A stretch of 64,000 nucleotides of DNA from Flavobacterium panacagri (lineage in GTDB: Bacteria > Bacteroidota > Bacteroidia > Flavobacteriales > Flavobacteriaceae), in NCBI RefSeq assembly GCF_030378165.1, contig NZ_CP119766.1, forward strand, positions 5,912,099-5,976,098, in the 5' to 3' direction. The position numbers and the translations under genes are program-made. The notes under the pieces are model-generated. The model saw only the letters and a list, made by a program, of their open reading frames with translations. It did not search any database and was not told the DNA's origin. The stretch's first letter is position 1; each line of letters begins with the position of its first letter. This document shows, one piece after another, positions 53,813 through 62,553 of the stretch.

Positions 53813-54922
53813 TTATGAGAACATATCTTTTACTTTTTCAAAGAATGATTTCTCAGATTTCTCTGGACTTGGAGCAAAATGCTCGTTGTTTAAAGCATTT
53901 TCAAAGAATTGTTTTTGTTCTTTGTTCAATGTTTTTGGTGTCCAAACATTTACGTGAACCAATAAATCTCCGCTTCCGTAACCGTTTAAACTTGGAATTC
54001 CTTTTCCTTTTAATCTTAAGATTTTTCCAGACTGAATTCCTTCTTCCAGTTTGATACGAACTTTTCCGTTGATCGCTTCAATATCTTTTGAAGCTCCTAA
54101 AACTGCTTCTGGGAAACTGATGTATAAATCAAAATGAACGTTTTCACCTTCACGCTTCAAGAATTCATGCTCAATTTCTTCAATCGCCACAATTAAATCT
54201 CCAGGAATGCTATTTCCAGGCGCATCATTACCTTTGTTAGCAACTTTTAACTGCATTCCGTCAACAACTCCAGCAGGAATTTTGATTGATACTGTTTCAT
54301 CTTCCTGAACCATTCCCTGTCCATCTGCTTCAGAAGGTTTTTTATCTAAGATCTGACCAGAACCACCACAAGTAGGACAAGTTGACGCAGATTGCATTCT
54401 TCCTAAAATGGTATTGGTTACACGCATAACCTGACCTTGACCGTTACAAGTTGTACAAGTTTTATAGGTTACGCCTTTAGCCTGAACTTTACGTTTTACT
54501 TTTACTTTTTTCTCCACTCCATTTGCAATTTCTTCTAAAGTTAATTTTACTTTAATTCGAAGATTGCTTCCTTTTGCACGACGAGGACCTCCGCCTCCGC
54601 CTCCGAAACCGCCAAATCCGCCACCAAAAATATCACCAAACTGGCTGAAAATGTCATCCATGTTCATCCCGCCGTGACCACCGCCAAATCCGCCAGAACC
54701 ATCAAATGCTTGATGACCGTATTGATCGTATTTCGCTTTTTTCTGTGGATCACTTAAAACTTCATAAGCTTCTGCCGCTAATTTGAAGTTTTCTTCTGCC
54801 TCTTTGTCGCCTGGGTTTTTATCAGGGTGGTATTTAAGTGCACTTTTTCTGTACGCTTTTTTAATTTCGGCAGCATCAGCATTTTTTGAAATGCCTAGTA
54901 TTTCGTAAAAATCTTTTTTCAT
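53813..54922 (-). CDS. dnaJ: Chaperone DnaJ with one zinc site
   Basis: DnaJ stimulates DnaK and binds unfolded chains. The 369-residue protein has a J domain with HPD at 32-34, a Gly/Phe region (78-112), a zinc-finger area and the CTDI/CTDII substrate domains. Only two CxxCxGxG motifs are present, at C156/C159 (CTTCNGQGQV) and C182/C185 (CPTCGGSGQI). Classical DnaJ has four. Motif 1 is replaced by KRKVQAKGVTYKT and motif 4 by PSEADGQGMV, so zinc site I seems lost and zinc site II kept. It follows grpE by 94 bases. Confidence 0.95.
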   Translation of the reverse strand: MKKDFYEILGISKNADAAEIKKAYRKSALKYHPDKNPGDKEAEENFKLAAEAYEVLSDPQKKAKYDQYGHQAFDGSGGFGGGHGGMNMDDIFSQFGDIFGGGFGGFGGGGGGPRRAKGSNLRIKVKLTLEEIANGVEKKVKVKRKVQAKGVTYKTCTTCNGQGQVMRVTNTILGRMQSASTCPTCGGSGQILDKKPSEADGQGMVQEDETVSIKIPAGVVDGMQLKVANKGNDAPGNSIPGDLIVAIEEIEHEFLKREGENVHFDLYISFPEAVLGASKDIEAINGKVRIKLEEGIQSGKILRLKGKGIPSLNGYGSGDLLVHVNVWTPKTLNKEQKQFFENALNNEHFAPSPEKSEKSFFEKVKDMFS

Positions 54923-55016
54923 AATTAGGTTTAAATTGCTACGCCAGTCGCTAGCGCTCTAGTCCAAATTTTAAAATTCCAAAACCTAAAACGGATTCGA
55001 AATTTTTATTTGCATT

Positions 55017-55595
55017 TTAGTTTCCAACTACAACTTTAGGGAAACGAATGATTTTGTCTCCTAATTTGTATCCTTTTTCAATTACATCAACAATTTTACC
55101 TTTTAATTTGTCAGACGGAGCTGGAATTTGGGTAATTGCTTCAGCAACATCAGCATTAAATGCATCGCCTGCCTGTATTTCAACTTGCTCTAATCCTTTA
55201 GAAACTAAAGTGCTTTTTAATTTTTCGTGAATTAATTCAACACCTTTCTTCAAATTCTCATCATCAGATTTGTTGATTTCTACAGCTGCTCTATCAAAAT
55301 CATCTAAAACTGGAAGCATCGCCAATAAAACTTCTTGGTTTGCTGTTTTAAATAATTCAAGACGCTCTTTTGAAGTTCTTTTTTTGTAATTTTCAAATTC
55401 GGCGAATAATCTCAAAAACTTATCTTTTTCTTTAGCCAAGTCTTGAGCTAATTGCTCTTCAACACTTAATTCTTCAACAATTAACTGCTCTCCGTTGGCA
55501 TTTTTTTCTAACGTTACATCGTCTAATTCCTGATCGAATTCTGTATTTTCCGTAGTCATATTACTTTTATTTTTAAAAATATTTTTAAACTTCAT
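55017..55595 (-). CDS. grpE: Nucleotide exchange factor GrpE
   Basis: GrpE releases ADP from DnaK. The 192-residue protein from ATG 55595 has an acidic N-terminus, a long coiled coil (EEQLAQDLAKEKDKFLRLFAE), the core FENYKKRTSKERLELFKTAN and the C-terminal four-strand wing ending GDKIIRFPKVVVG. An upstream reading to 55634 is in frame, but the promoter lies inside it, so it is rejected. dnaJ is next; dnaK is not in the window. Confidence 0.95.
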   Translation of the reverse strand: MKFKNIFKNKSNMTTENTEFDQELDDVTLEKNANGEQLIVEELSVEEQLAQDLAKEKDKFLRLFAEFENYKKRTSKERLELFKTANQEVLLAMLPVLDDFDRAAVEINKSDDENLKKGVELIHEKLKSTLVSKGLEQVEIQAGDAFNADVAEAITQIPAPSDKLKGKIVDVIEKGYKLGDKIIRFPKVVVGN

Positions 55596-55619
55596 TTTTA
55601 TTTCTTTGGTGTTAGATTG

Positions 55620-55652
55620 CAAAAGTACTGCCAAATCTTATAAAATGTCAAA
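55620..55652 (-). promoter_or_regulatory. Consensus Bacteroidota promoter of grpE-dnaJ
   Basis: On the minus strand TTTG (55652-55649), a 21-base spacer and TACTTTTG (55627-55620) match TTTG-N19-21-TAnnTTTG without mismatch. No CIRCE element is nearby, so control by HrcA is not visible. The start codon is 25 bases downstream. Confidence 0.8.
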
Positions 55653-55844
55653 TTGTCACTTTATTAATTATGAGACTTTTAAAAAGCGAAAATAGTCAAA
55701 TAAAATTTAGTATAATTTTAAGACTATTACGTTATAGTTTGTTTTATCTTTGATTGAGAAAAACAAAAATTTTTACCACCAAAATTGAATTTAAGGGTTG
55801 GCTTTGGCCTCAAAATAATTATTAATTCAAATTTACCTTATATT

Positions 55845-55880
55845 AAAAAAAGCTTCGCCTATAGAGACGAAGCTTTTTTT
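55845..55880. terminator. Orphan hairpin AGCTTCG/CGAAGCT with A and T runs
   Basis: AAAAAAAGCTTCG and CGAAGCTTTTTTT form a perfect 13-base stem with a loop of 10. On both strands it looks like a terminator, but no annotated gene ends here. See the finding on a possible small transcript. Confidence 0.7.
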
Positions 55881-55988
55881 TATATTTTCCTCATCTTTAA
55901 ATCTATTAATGGAATGACAAAACCTGAATAGCAAAAAAATTAACGAAAAGAACGCAAGTTTTTTTACTCTCAAATTTTTATAAAAATC

Positions 55989-56032
55989 AAAAAGTTCGCA
56001 AAGCTTTGTATGGATAGCTTTGCGAACTTTTT
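55989..56032 (-). terminator. Terminator of the tRNA-Trp transcript
   Basis: AAAAAGTTCGCAAAGCT pairs with AGCTTTGCGAACTTTTT (17 bases). It lies about 55 bases past the tRNA 3' end on the minus strand and is nested within outer arms AAGAACGCAAG/CTTGCGTTCTT. Confidence 0.85.
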
Positions 56033-56084
56033 TAAAATTATTCTTAGATAAAAATCTTGCGTTCTTTGCGATAAAAAACAATTG

Positions 56085-56155
56085 CACGGGCGGAGGGATT
56101 CGAACCCCCATCAACGGTTTTGGAGACCGCTATTCTACCCTTGAACTACGCCCGT
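56085..56155 (-). tRNA. tRNA-Trp (CCA)
   Basis: The 71-base gene folds as a cloverleaf on the minus strand: acceptor arm ACGGGCG/CGCCCGT, a D-arm with TTCAAGGGTAGAA, anticodon stem GCGGT with loop CTCCAAA giving anticodon CCA (Trp), and T-arm GGGGGTTCGAATCCCTC. The discriminator base is G. The CCA tail is not encoded; the next bases are CAAT. A terminator lies downstream. Confidence 0.95.
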
Positions 56156-56274
56156 AACTTGAGGTCGCAAATTAAAAGTATTTTTTCTTCTCTGGCAACT
56201 ATTTCTGAGAGAGATTTCAAAAGAAAATCCTTTAAATACGCGACTTAAACAGCAAAAACCTTTGTTTCAAACAG

Positions 56275-57702
56275 TTATCCCAATAAAGCATTTTTCAATC
56301 CTTCGAAATCTACAGAAACCTGTTCTCCCGTTACTAAATTTTTAAGGGCATAAGAATTGGAAGCAATTTCCTGATCGCCCACAATTACTGCAAACGGAAT
56401 CAAACGTTTATCGGCGTACTGAAACTGTTTTCCCACTTTTACGTTATCTGGATACAATTCTACTTTTATATTTTCTTGTCTTAATTTCTGAATTGCTTTT
56501 GAAGCGTACAGAGCTTCTTTGTCTCCAAAATTTAAAAATATTGCTTTTGAAGTCGCCGCAACTGTTTCAGGAAACAGGTTTAATTCTTCCAAAACCAAAT
56601 AAATTCTATCCAAACCAAAAGAGATTCCAACACCACTCATATTTTTCAAACCAAAAATACCAGTCAAATCGTCGTATCTTCCACCTCCGCCAATAGAACC
56701 AATGGAAACGGTTTTAGGCGCTGCCACTTCAAAAATAGCTCCAGTATAGTAATTTAATCCACGCGCTAATGTCACATCTAAGTCTAAAACTGCAGTTGAC
56801 AAGCTTAAATCGGCAACATTGTCACAAATAAATTTCAATTCTTCCACACCTTTCATTCCTTCTTCTGATGAAGACAATAATTCTGAAAGCTGGTTGATTT
56901 TATCAGCGAAAGTTCCAGAAAAACTAAAAAGTGGTTGCACTTTAACCAAAGCTTCTTCAGAAATTCCTTTTTCGATCATTTCTTTTTTAACGCCGTCTTC
57001 TCCAATTTTATCCAATTTATCAAGAGCAACGGTAAAATCAATCAATTTATCTGAAGCGCCAATTACTTCAGCAATTCCAGATAATATTTTTCTGTTATTG
57101 ATTTTAATGGTTACACCTTCTAATCCTAAAGCCGTAAAAACTGTATCGTATAATTGAACCAATTCTACTTCCTGCCAAAGTGACTTAGAACCCACAACAT
57201 CGGCATCACATTGAAAAAATTCTCTGTAACGGCCTTTCTGCGGGCGATCTGCTCTCCAAACCGGTTGAATTTGATATCTTTTGAAAGGAAACTCAATTTC
57301 ATTTTGGTGCTGCACCACATATCTTGCAAATGGCACAGTTAAATCATAACGTAAGGCTTTTTCAGAAATTCTTCCTGTGAATTTATTCAACTCAATTCTT
57401 TGCTCTAAACTGATTGTTTCTGCTGAATTTATTTGAAGTACTTCTAAAGATTCCGGTAGTTCAATTTTATTTTTATTGAAGAAAAAATTACCTGAATTCA
57501 AGATTTTAAAAATCAAACGATCTCCTTCTTCACCATATTTTCCCATCAAAGTATCTGAATTTTCAAACGAAGGAGTTTCTATTGGCTGAAAACCAAATTT
57601 TTCAAAATTAGCTTTTATCGTCTGAATAATATATTGACGTTTTGACACCTCTGCAGGCGAAAAATCTCTTGTCCCTTGTGGAATACTTGGTTTTGAAGCC
57701 AT
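56275..57702 (-). CDS. hisS: Histidyl-tRNA synthetase
   Basis: HisRS charges tRNA-His. The 475-residue class II enzyme has the opening [13 protein letters not shown], motif 1 around [21 protein letters not shown], motif 2 [23 protein letters not shown], the HisA-type [15 protein letters not shown] and motif 3 [13 protein letters not shown], then the anticodon-binding C-terminal domain. The chain is longer than the ~420 typical of E. coli, with an insert of about 35 residues in the catalytic domain ([18 protein letters not shown] region). It is transcribed away from the following permease gene. Confidence 0.96.
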   Translation of the reverse strand: MASKPSIPQGTRDFSPAEVSKRQYIIQTIKANFEKFGFQPIETPSFENSDTLMGKYGEEGDRLIFKILNSGNFFFNKNKIELPESLEVLQINSAETISLEQRIELNKFTGRISEKALRYDLTVPFARYVVQHQNEIEFPFKRYQIQPVWRADRPQKGRYREFFQCDADVVGSKSLWQEVELVQLYDTVFTALGLEGVTIKINNRKILSGIAEVIGASDKLIDFTVALDKLDKIGEDGVKKEMIEKGISEEALVKVQPLFSFSGTFADKINQLSELLSSSEEGMKGVEELKFICDNVADLSLSTAVLDLDVTLARGLNYYTGAIFEVAAPKTVSIGSIGGGGRYDDLTGIFGLKNMSGVGISFGLDRIYLVLEELNLFPETVAATSKAIFLNFGDKEALYASKAIQKLRQENIKVELYPDNVKVGKQFQYADKRLIPFAVIVGDQEIASNSYALKNLVTGEQVSVDFEGLKNALLG

Positions 57703-57711
57703 CTTCTTTTT

Positions 57712-57768
57712 TTATTTTAGATTTCTGATTTTAGATTTTAGATTCCTTGAAATCTTAAAACTAAAACA
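57712..57768. repeat. TTTAGATTT tandem repeats, copy 3
   Basis: ATTTTAGATTTCTGATTTTA and AGATTTTAGATTCC units precede hisS on the minus strand; the same family appears at 50022 and 52649. Confidence 0.72.
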
Positions 57769-57885
57769 CTTTGACATTATTTCTTTTAACTTAAATTGCC
57801 TGCAAATATCTCACTTTTTAAAATAAATAATAGCACATCGAAAGCAAACTTGTAACAAAAAACGTATTTTCGTGACAAATTGGTC

Positions 57886-59130
57886 ATGATGCTAAAATTA
57901 TTTAAAGAAAATATCCGAATTGCGTTTGGTTCCATCAAAACGCAATTACTGCGTACTATTCTTACCGTTTTAATTATTGCTATTGGTATTACCGCTTTGG
58001 TTGGAATCCTGACAGTTGTTTCTGCATTGGAAAACACCATTTCAACCAATTTTGCTTCAATGGGAGCTAACACTTTCAATATTAACCAATACGAAAACAA
58101 TGTTCGTAATCGTGGCGGAAACGAACGTGAAGTTATCAATCCAATTATCTCTTATCCCGAAGCGGTTGCATTCAAGAACAAATACAAGTATCCTTTTACA
58201 GAAACTTCACTTTCCTTTACGGCAACTTCAAAAGCTGAAGTAAAATATTTAGATACCAAAACAGATCCTGAAATCAAAGTAGTTGGCGTTGATGAGCATT
58301 TTATTGCTAATTCTGGTTTAGAAACTACTTTGGGGCGTTCTTTTAATCAATTTGATATTGAAAACAACACCTATTCTTGTGTCGTAGGTTCCGATTTCGA
58401 AAAAGGACTTTTGAAGGATGTGAATCCGATAGATAAAATTATTTCGATTCGTGGCGCACGTTTTAAAGTTATTGGTGTTTTAAAAGAAAAAGGTTCCACT
58501 TTTGGAAACAGTCAGGATTTACGTGTTTTAATTCCAATTCAGGTGGCAAGATCTTTATTTACCGCACCAAATATCAATTATACTGTCAGTGTAATGGTTT
58601 CAAAAAAAGAACTTTTAGACGAAGCAGTTGATAATGCCACAAGCACGATGAGAAGAGTTCGAAAACTGAGTCCAGTGCGTGACAACAATTTTGGTATTGG
58701 ACGAAGTGATGATTTAATTAACCGCATATTAGGAATCACAAAATATTTAGGATGGGCGGCATGGATTATCTCCGTTATTACCATTTTAGGATCTTCAATC
58801 GCTTTAATGAATATTATGATTGTTTCGGTTACTGAACGTACTCGTGAAATTGGTGTCCGTAAAGCTTTAGGAGCCAAAAGATCAACTGTGGCTTTTCAGT
58901 TTTTTATAGAAACATTATTAATTGGACAAATTGGCGGATTAGTTGGGATTTTCCTTGGAATCCTTCTTGGCTTCGGAATAGCCACTGCCATGAGTTTTGT
59001 CTTTGTAATTCCGTGGATGGCCATTTTTGCCGCTTTTGCAACTAGTTTTTGTGTGGCGCTAGTTTCTGGATTATATCCCGCTATAAAGGCATCGAAGCTA
59101 GATCCGATTGAAGCGTTGCGTTACGAATAA
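57886..59130 (+). CDS. MacB-type ABC transporter permease (FtsX fold)
   Basis: The 414-residue protein has one N-terminal helix (TILTVLIIAIGITALVGI), a large periplasmic MacB_PCD domain (about residues 50-260) and three C-terminal helices beginning LGWAAWIISVITILGSSIALMN, with TERTREIGVRKALGAKRSTV just after. This is the four-helix FtsX topology used for mechanotransmission. Its ATPase is not adjacent; the LolD-like ATPase at 10557 is a candidate only by class. A TTG two codons upstream gives a slightly longer frame. Confidence 0.9.
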   Translation: MMLKLFKENIRIAFGSIKTQLLRTILTVLIIAIGITALVGILTVVSALENTISTNFASMGANTFNINQYENNVRNRGGNEREVINPIISYPEAVAFKNKYKYPFTETSLSFTATSKAEVKYLDTKTDPEIKVVGVDEHFIANSGLETTLGRSFNQFDIENNTYSCVVGSDFEKGLLKDVNPIDKIISIRGARFKVIGVLKEKGSTFGNSQDLRVLIPIQVARSLFTAPNINYTVSVMVSKKELLDEAVDNATSTMRRVRKLSPVRDNNFGIGRSDDLINRILGITKYLGWAAWIISVITILGSSIALMNIMIVSVTERTREIGVRKALGAKRSTVAFQFFIETLLIGQIGGLVGIFLGILLGFGIATAMSFVFVIPWMAIFAAFATSFCVALVSGLYPAIKASKLDPIEALRYE

Positions 59131-59170
59131 TTGTTTGAAGCAGCAATAATCGGTTCAAAAGAACCACTTG

Positions 59171-59240
59171 TCCCGCTATCCGTTGCAATCTTTTGTATTG
59201 AACCCCAATACAAAAGGATTTTCACTGCTATCGGGGCTAG
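59171..59240. repeat. Palindrome-ended intergenic element, GGGCTAG family, copy A
   Basis: The left end TCCCGCTATCCGTTGCAATC matches the complement of the right end (ending ATCGGGGCTAG). The centre is a perfect 11-base stem, CTTTTGTATTG with CAATACAAAAG. A longer relative is at 34087-34223. Confidence 0.75.
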
Positions 59241-59319
59241 ATTAGATCTTTCATTTTTCCAATAATTTTCTTTTGCTAATATCTATTATAAACTAAAAAC
59301 AATACCGCTTAAATAATAC

Positions 59320-60186
59320 CTACAAGGTTTTAGAAACCTTGCAGGAAATCATGCGATCGTTGTCGTAAATATCTTTTCTGATCTCCACACTTTTAAAATT
59401 CATACTTTCTAACAAATCAACCATTTCTTTTCCGAGATATTGATTGATTTCAAAATATAGTTTACCTGTCCCAAAAAGAGCTTTTTTTGCCAGAGAAGCA
59501 ATTTTTCTGTAAAAAATCAAAGCATCAGTATCTTCTACAAAAAGCGCTAAATGTGGTTCGTAATCCAATACATTTTTCTTGATTTCTACTTTTTCCAAAT
59601 TTCGCACATATGGCGGATTCGAAACAATAATATCAAATTCACATCTTAATTCTTCTTCTTTCAAAATATCAGCCAATACAAAAGTCACATCTACATTATT
59701 TCTAATAGCATTTCTTTTAGCCGTTTCAATTGCTTTTTTAGAAACATCAATTGCTACAACTTCTGCATTTGGTAAATTTTTAGCCAAAGAAATGGCAATA
59801 CAGCCACTTCCTGTTCCAATGTCCAAAATTTTTATTTTTTTAGATCTTTCCGGATTTGCATTTTCATTAATAATCCATTCCACCAATTCCTCAGTTTCTG
59901 GTCTTGGGATTAAGACGTTTTCGTTTACTTCGAAATCTAAACCGTAAAAATGTGTTTTTCCTAATAGATATTGAATTGGAACTTCTTTCTTTAAATGCTT
60001 TAAGATTTCATCCCAAATAATAAAATCATTCTCTTCAAATGTCAGTTCATGATTTAAAGCCAAATCGATCTGTCGAAGTTTATGTTTTTCTTCCAGAATT
60101 AAATAAAAAAAACTTTCCGCTTCGTACGCATCGTAAAAAGGCGATAATTCTTTAATAAATTGAGTGCGGTATTGTTTAATTTTCAT
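59320..60186 (-). CDS. prmC: Peptide chain release factor N5-glutamine methyltransferase
   Basis: PrmC methylates the Gln of the GGQ motif in release factors RF1 and RF2. The protein, 288 residues from ATG 60186, has a helical N-terminal domain and a SAM domain with ILDIGTGSGCIAISLAKN, AIDVSKKAIETAKRNA and the catalytic NPPY in IVSNPPYVRN, plus the RPETEELVEW segment. An ATG seven codons upstream at 60207 is also possible. It has no operon partner. Confidence 0.95.
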   Translation of the reverse strand: MKIKQYRTQFIKELSPFYDAYEAESFFYLILEEKHKLRQIDLALNHELTFEENDFIIWDEILKHLKKEVPIQYLLGKTHFYGLDFEVNENVLIPRPETEELVEWIINENANPERSKKIKILDIGTGSGCIAISLAKNLPNAEVVAIDVSKKAIETAKRNAIRNNVDVTFVLADILKEEELRCEFDIIVSNPPYVRNLEKVEIKKNVLDYEPHLALFVEDTDALIFYRKIASLAKKALFGTGKLYFEINQYLGKEMVDLLESMNFKSVEIRKDIYDNDRMISCKVSKTL

Positions 60187-60274
60187 TTTATTTTTTTGAA
60201 CATCCATTATGCAGCTACAGCTGATTTTTTAACTTTTAAATAAGTCTCGTTCATTAAGATTTGTTACATCTTTT

Positions 60275-60760
60275 TTACAAAACCTTCAACATCCATACCG
60301 GGCAAGAATTATGCCCAGTGGAACCTAACGGAGCATCTAAATATTCAAAACCAGATTTTTTATATAATTTTTGTGCCGCATGCATAAAAGGCATCGTTTC
60401 GATATAACATTTTTCAAAACCAAAATCCCTGGCTTGTTCCAAACATTTTTCCATCATTTTAGTTCCAATTCCTAAACCTCGTGTTTTTGGAAGAAAATAC
60501 ATTTTCTGCAACTCACAAATTTTAGGATCGCCATTTTCCAAAGGCGCAACTCCGGCACAACCCACAATTTCACCATCACTTTCAACCACAAAATACGCAG
60601 ATTTTGCTTTACTATATTCTTCAAACATCAAATCCAGATAAGGATCTTCGTACGCAGTTCCGACTTTTGGTATTTCCATTTCGTCAAAAACTGATCTAAT
60701 TAAACTCGCAACTGACTGATTGTCTTCTTTTTCAATTGCTCGTATAAGCCAATTTACCAT
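60275..60760 (-). CDS. GNAT-family N-acetyltransferase
   Basis: The 161-residue protein has the GNAT core: IRAIEKEDNQSVASLIRSVF at the start, YFVVESDGEIVGCAGVAPLE, then the CoA-binding LPKTRGLGIGTKMMEKCLEQA and AQKLYKKSGFEYLD. It is compact, single-domain and cytosolic. The substrate is unknown. It lies 88 bases before prmC on the same strand and is divergent from ribD. Confidence 0.87.
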   Translation of the reverse strand: MVNWLIRAIEKEDNQSVASLIRSVFDEMEIPKVGTAYEDPYLDLMFEEYSKAKSAYFVVESDGEIVGCAGVAPLENGDPKICELQKMYFLPKTRGLGIGTKMMEKCLEQARDFGFEKCYIETMPFMHAAQKLYKKSGFEYLDAPLGSTGHNSCPVWMLKVL

Positions 60761-60856
60761 TTTTTTTATTCTAAATCATTATACATACAAAAGTAATTAT
60801 AGTTTTTCGATACTATTATAACTGACTGTATTGTTTCACAACTTAAGTGTTTTCAG

Positions 60857-60887
60857 TTAGGGATAAATTCAAAAATAACTACTTTTG
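60857..60887 (+). promoter_or_regulatory. Promoter of ribD, probably leaderless
   Basis: TTAG at 60857-60860 (one mismatch to TTTG), 19 bases, then TACTTTTG at 60880-60887, a perfect -7. The GTG start at 60892 is just 5 bases further on, so the transcript likely begins at or next to the start codon. Confidence 0.6.
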
Positions 60888-60891
60888 CACT

Positions 60892-61941
60892 GTGAATATA
60901 CATGAAAAATACATAAAACGCTGTATAGAGCTAGCACAAAATGGGCTTGGAACAACGTATCCAAATCCCATGGTTGGAAGCGTAATTGTTTACGAAGGTA
61001 AAATTATTGGCGAAGGCTGGCATAAAAAAGCAGGAGAACCACATGCGGAAGTAAATGCAGTAAAATCTGTAAAAGACAAATCGCTGTTAAAAAAAGCTAC
61101 TATTTATGTAAGCTTAGAACCTTGCAGTCATTTTGGAAAAACACCTCCCTGCTGTGATTTGATTATCGCAAATGAAATTCCGAATGTAGTCGTTGGAACA
61201 GTCGACCCAAATGAAAAAGTAGCTGGAAAAGGCATTTTAAAACTAATTGAAGCTGGAGCAAACGTTACCGTTGGCGTTTTGGAAAAAGAATGCAACGAAT
61301 TGAATAAACGTTTTTTTACCTTTCATCAAAAGAAAAGACCTTATATCATTTTAAAATGGGCAGAAAGTCAAGACGGATTTTTGTCTCCTGAAAAAGTTTC
61401 AAATCAAGATCGAAAACCAATTTGGATTACGAATCAATATTCCCGCCAATTAGTTCATAAATGGAGAACTGAGGAACAGGCTATATTAGCCGGAACACAA
61501 ACTGTTATAGACGACAATCCTAAATTAAATGCCAGAGACTGGAGTGGAAACAATCCTGTTCGAGTAATTATTGATCGAAATAATAGAATTGAAAATAACA
61601 GTTTTGTTTTGGATGACTCGGCCAAAACTATTGTTTTTGTGAGTGAGAATATAAAATCATCAACTGAAAACACTCAATTTGAAATAATAGATTTTAATAA
61701 AAATATTATGCCGCAGATTTTAGAAGTTTTGTATCAAAATCAAATTCAATCGATAATAATTGAAGGCGGCAGGCAAACTTTACAAGCTTTTATTGATGAA
61801 AATCTCTGGGACGAAGCTAGAGTTTTTGTTGGAAAAACGAGTTTTTCAAACGGAACAAAAGCGCCAATTATTTCAAAAAAGAACAGTCTAAAAACCACTA
61901 TTTTAAGCGACGAACTAATACAAATTAGAAATCATGATTGA
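60892..61941 (+). CDS. ribD: Bifunctional riboflavin deaminase/reductase RibD
   Basis: RibD carries out the second and third steps of riboflavin synthesis. The 349-residue protein has an N-terminal zinc deaminase domain with HAEVNAV and EPCSHFGKTPPCC, and a C-terminal reductase domain (RPYIILKWAESQDG, PVRVIIDR, IIIEGGRQTLQAFI). The start is GTG at 60892, before NIHEKYIKRCIELAQ, the family N-terminus; a longer frame from 60847 would include the promoter. It overlaps the HAD gene by 8 bases. Confidence 0.95.
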   Translation: MNIHEKYIKRCIELAQNGLGTTYPNPMVGSVIVYEGKIIGEGWHKKAGEPHAEVNAVKSVKDKSLLKKATIYVSLEPCSHFGKTPPCCDLIIANEIPNVVVGTVDPNEKVAGKGILKLIEAGANVTVGVLEKECNELNKRFFTFHQKKRPYIILKWAESQDGFLSPEKVSNQDRKPIWITNQYSRQLVHKWRTEEQAILAGTQTVIDDNPKLNARDWSGNNPVRVIIDRNNRIENNSFVLDDSAKTIVFVSENIKSSTENTQFEIIDFNKNIMPQILEVLYQNQIQSIIIEGGRQTLQAFIDENLWDEARVFVGKTSFSNGTKAPIISKKNSLKTTILSDELIQIRNHD

Positions 61942-62536
61942 TACCATAATTTTTGACTTTGGAGATATTTTTATCAATTTAGATAAACAAGCTACCATTT
62001 CTGGTTTGCAAAAACTAGGAATGAAAGAATGGAATACTGACTTTGACCAATTAAACTTTTCATTTGAAGTTGGAGGTATCTCGCCAGAAGATTTTATTGG
62101 CGGTTTTCAAAAGCAATTACCAAATGCTTCAAAAGAAGAAATTCTAAAAGCATGGAATGCTGTATTGGCAGACTTTCCTTTTTATCGTCTGGAGTTTCTT
62201 CAGGAATTATCCAAAAAATATCGTCTGTTCTTATTAAGTAATACCGACTCTATTCACATCAATACTTTCGAACAAAAAAGCGGTGTTTCTTTCTATAAAG
62301 ATTTTTATGCTTGTTTTGAGAAAGTATACTTTTCATTTGAAATGGGATTAAGAAAACCTGACCCTAAAATTTATCAGGTTCTTTTAGACAATCACAACCT
62401 AATTCCAGAAAACACTCTGTTTGTAGACGATAAAAAAGAAAATACAGACAGCGCCGCCACTTTAGGAATTAAAGTTTGGAATCTGCAAGTTGGTAAAGAA
62501 GATGTTGTAGATTTATTTAGCAAAGGATTATTATAA
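61934..62536 (+). CDS. HAD hydrolase, YihX-like
   Basis: The 200-residue protein begins with the HAD class IA motif I TIIFDFGDIFINLD (D8), followed by the cap SFEVGGISPEDFIG. Motif II is FLLSNTD, motif III is in GLRKPDPKIYQ and motif IV is LFVDDKKENT. The family hydrolyses small phosphomonoesters such as glucose-1-phosphate. It overlaps ribD by 8 bases, so it could dephosphorylate the riboflavin intermediate made by RibD, a step often assigned to HAD phosphatases. That link is inference from the overlap. Confidence 0.88.
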   Translation: MIDTIIFDFGDIFINLDKQATISGLQKLGMKEWNTDFDQLNFSFEVGGISPEDFIGGFQKQLPNASKEEILKAWNAVLADFPFYRLEFLQELSKKYRLFLLSNTDSIHINTFEQKSGVSFYKDFYACFEKVYFSFEMGLRKPDPKIYQVLLDNHNLIPENTLFVDDKKENTDSAATLGIKVWNLQVGKEDVVDLFSKGLL

Positions 62537-62553
62537 AAAAATATTTTAGCCAC

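Noticed and set aside
55620..55700. CIRCE operator before grpE
   Set aside because: No TTAGCACTC-N9-GAGTGCTAA or close match is present.
55833..56114. 93-residue minus-strand frame over the tRNA-Trp region
   Set aside because: It begins inside the tRNA gene and runs through its terminator and a second hairpin, so it is a chance frame.
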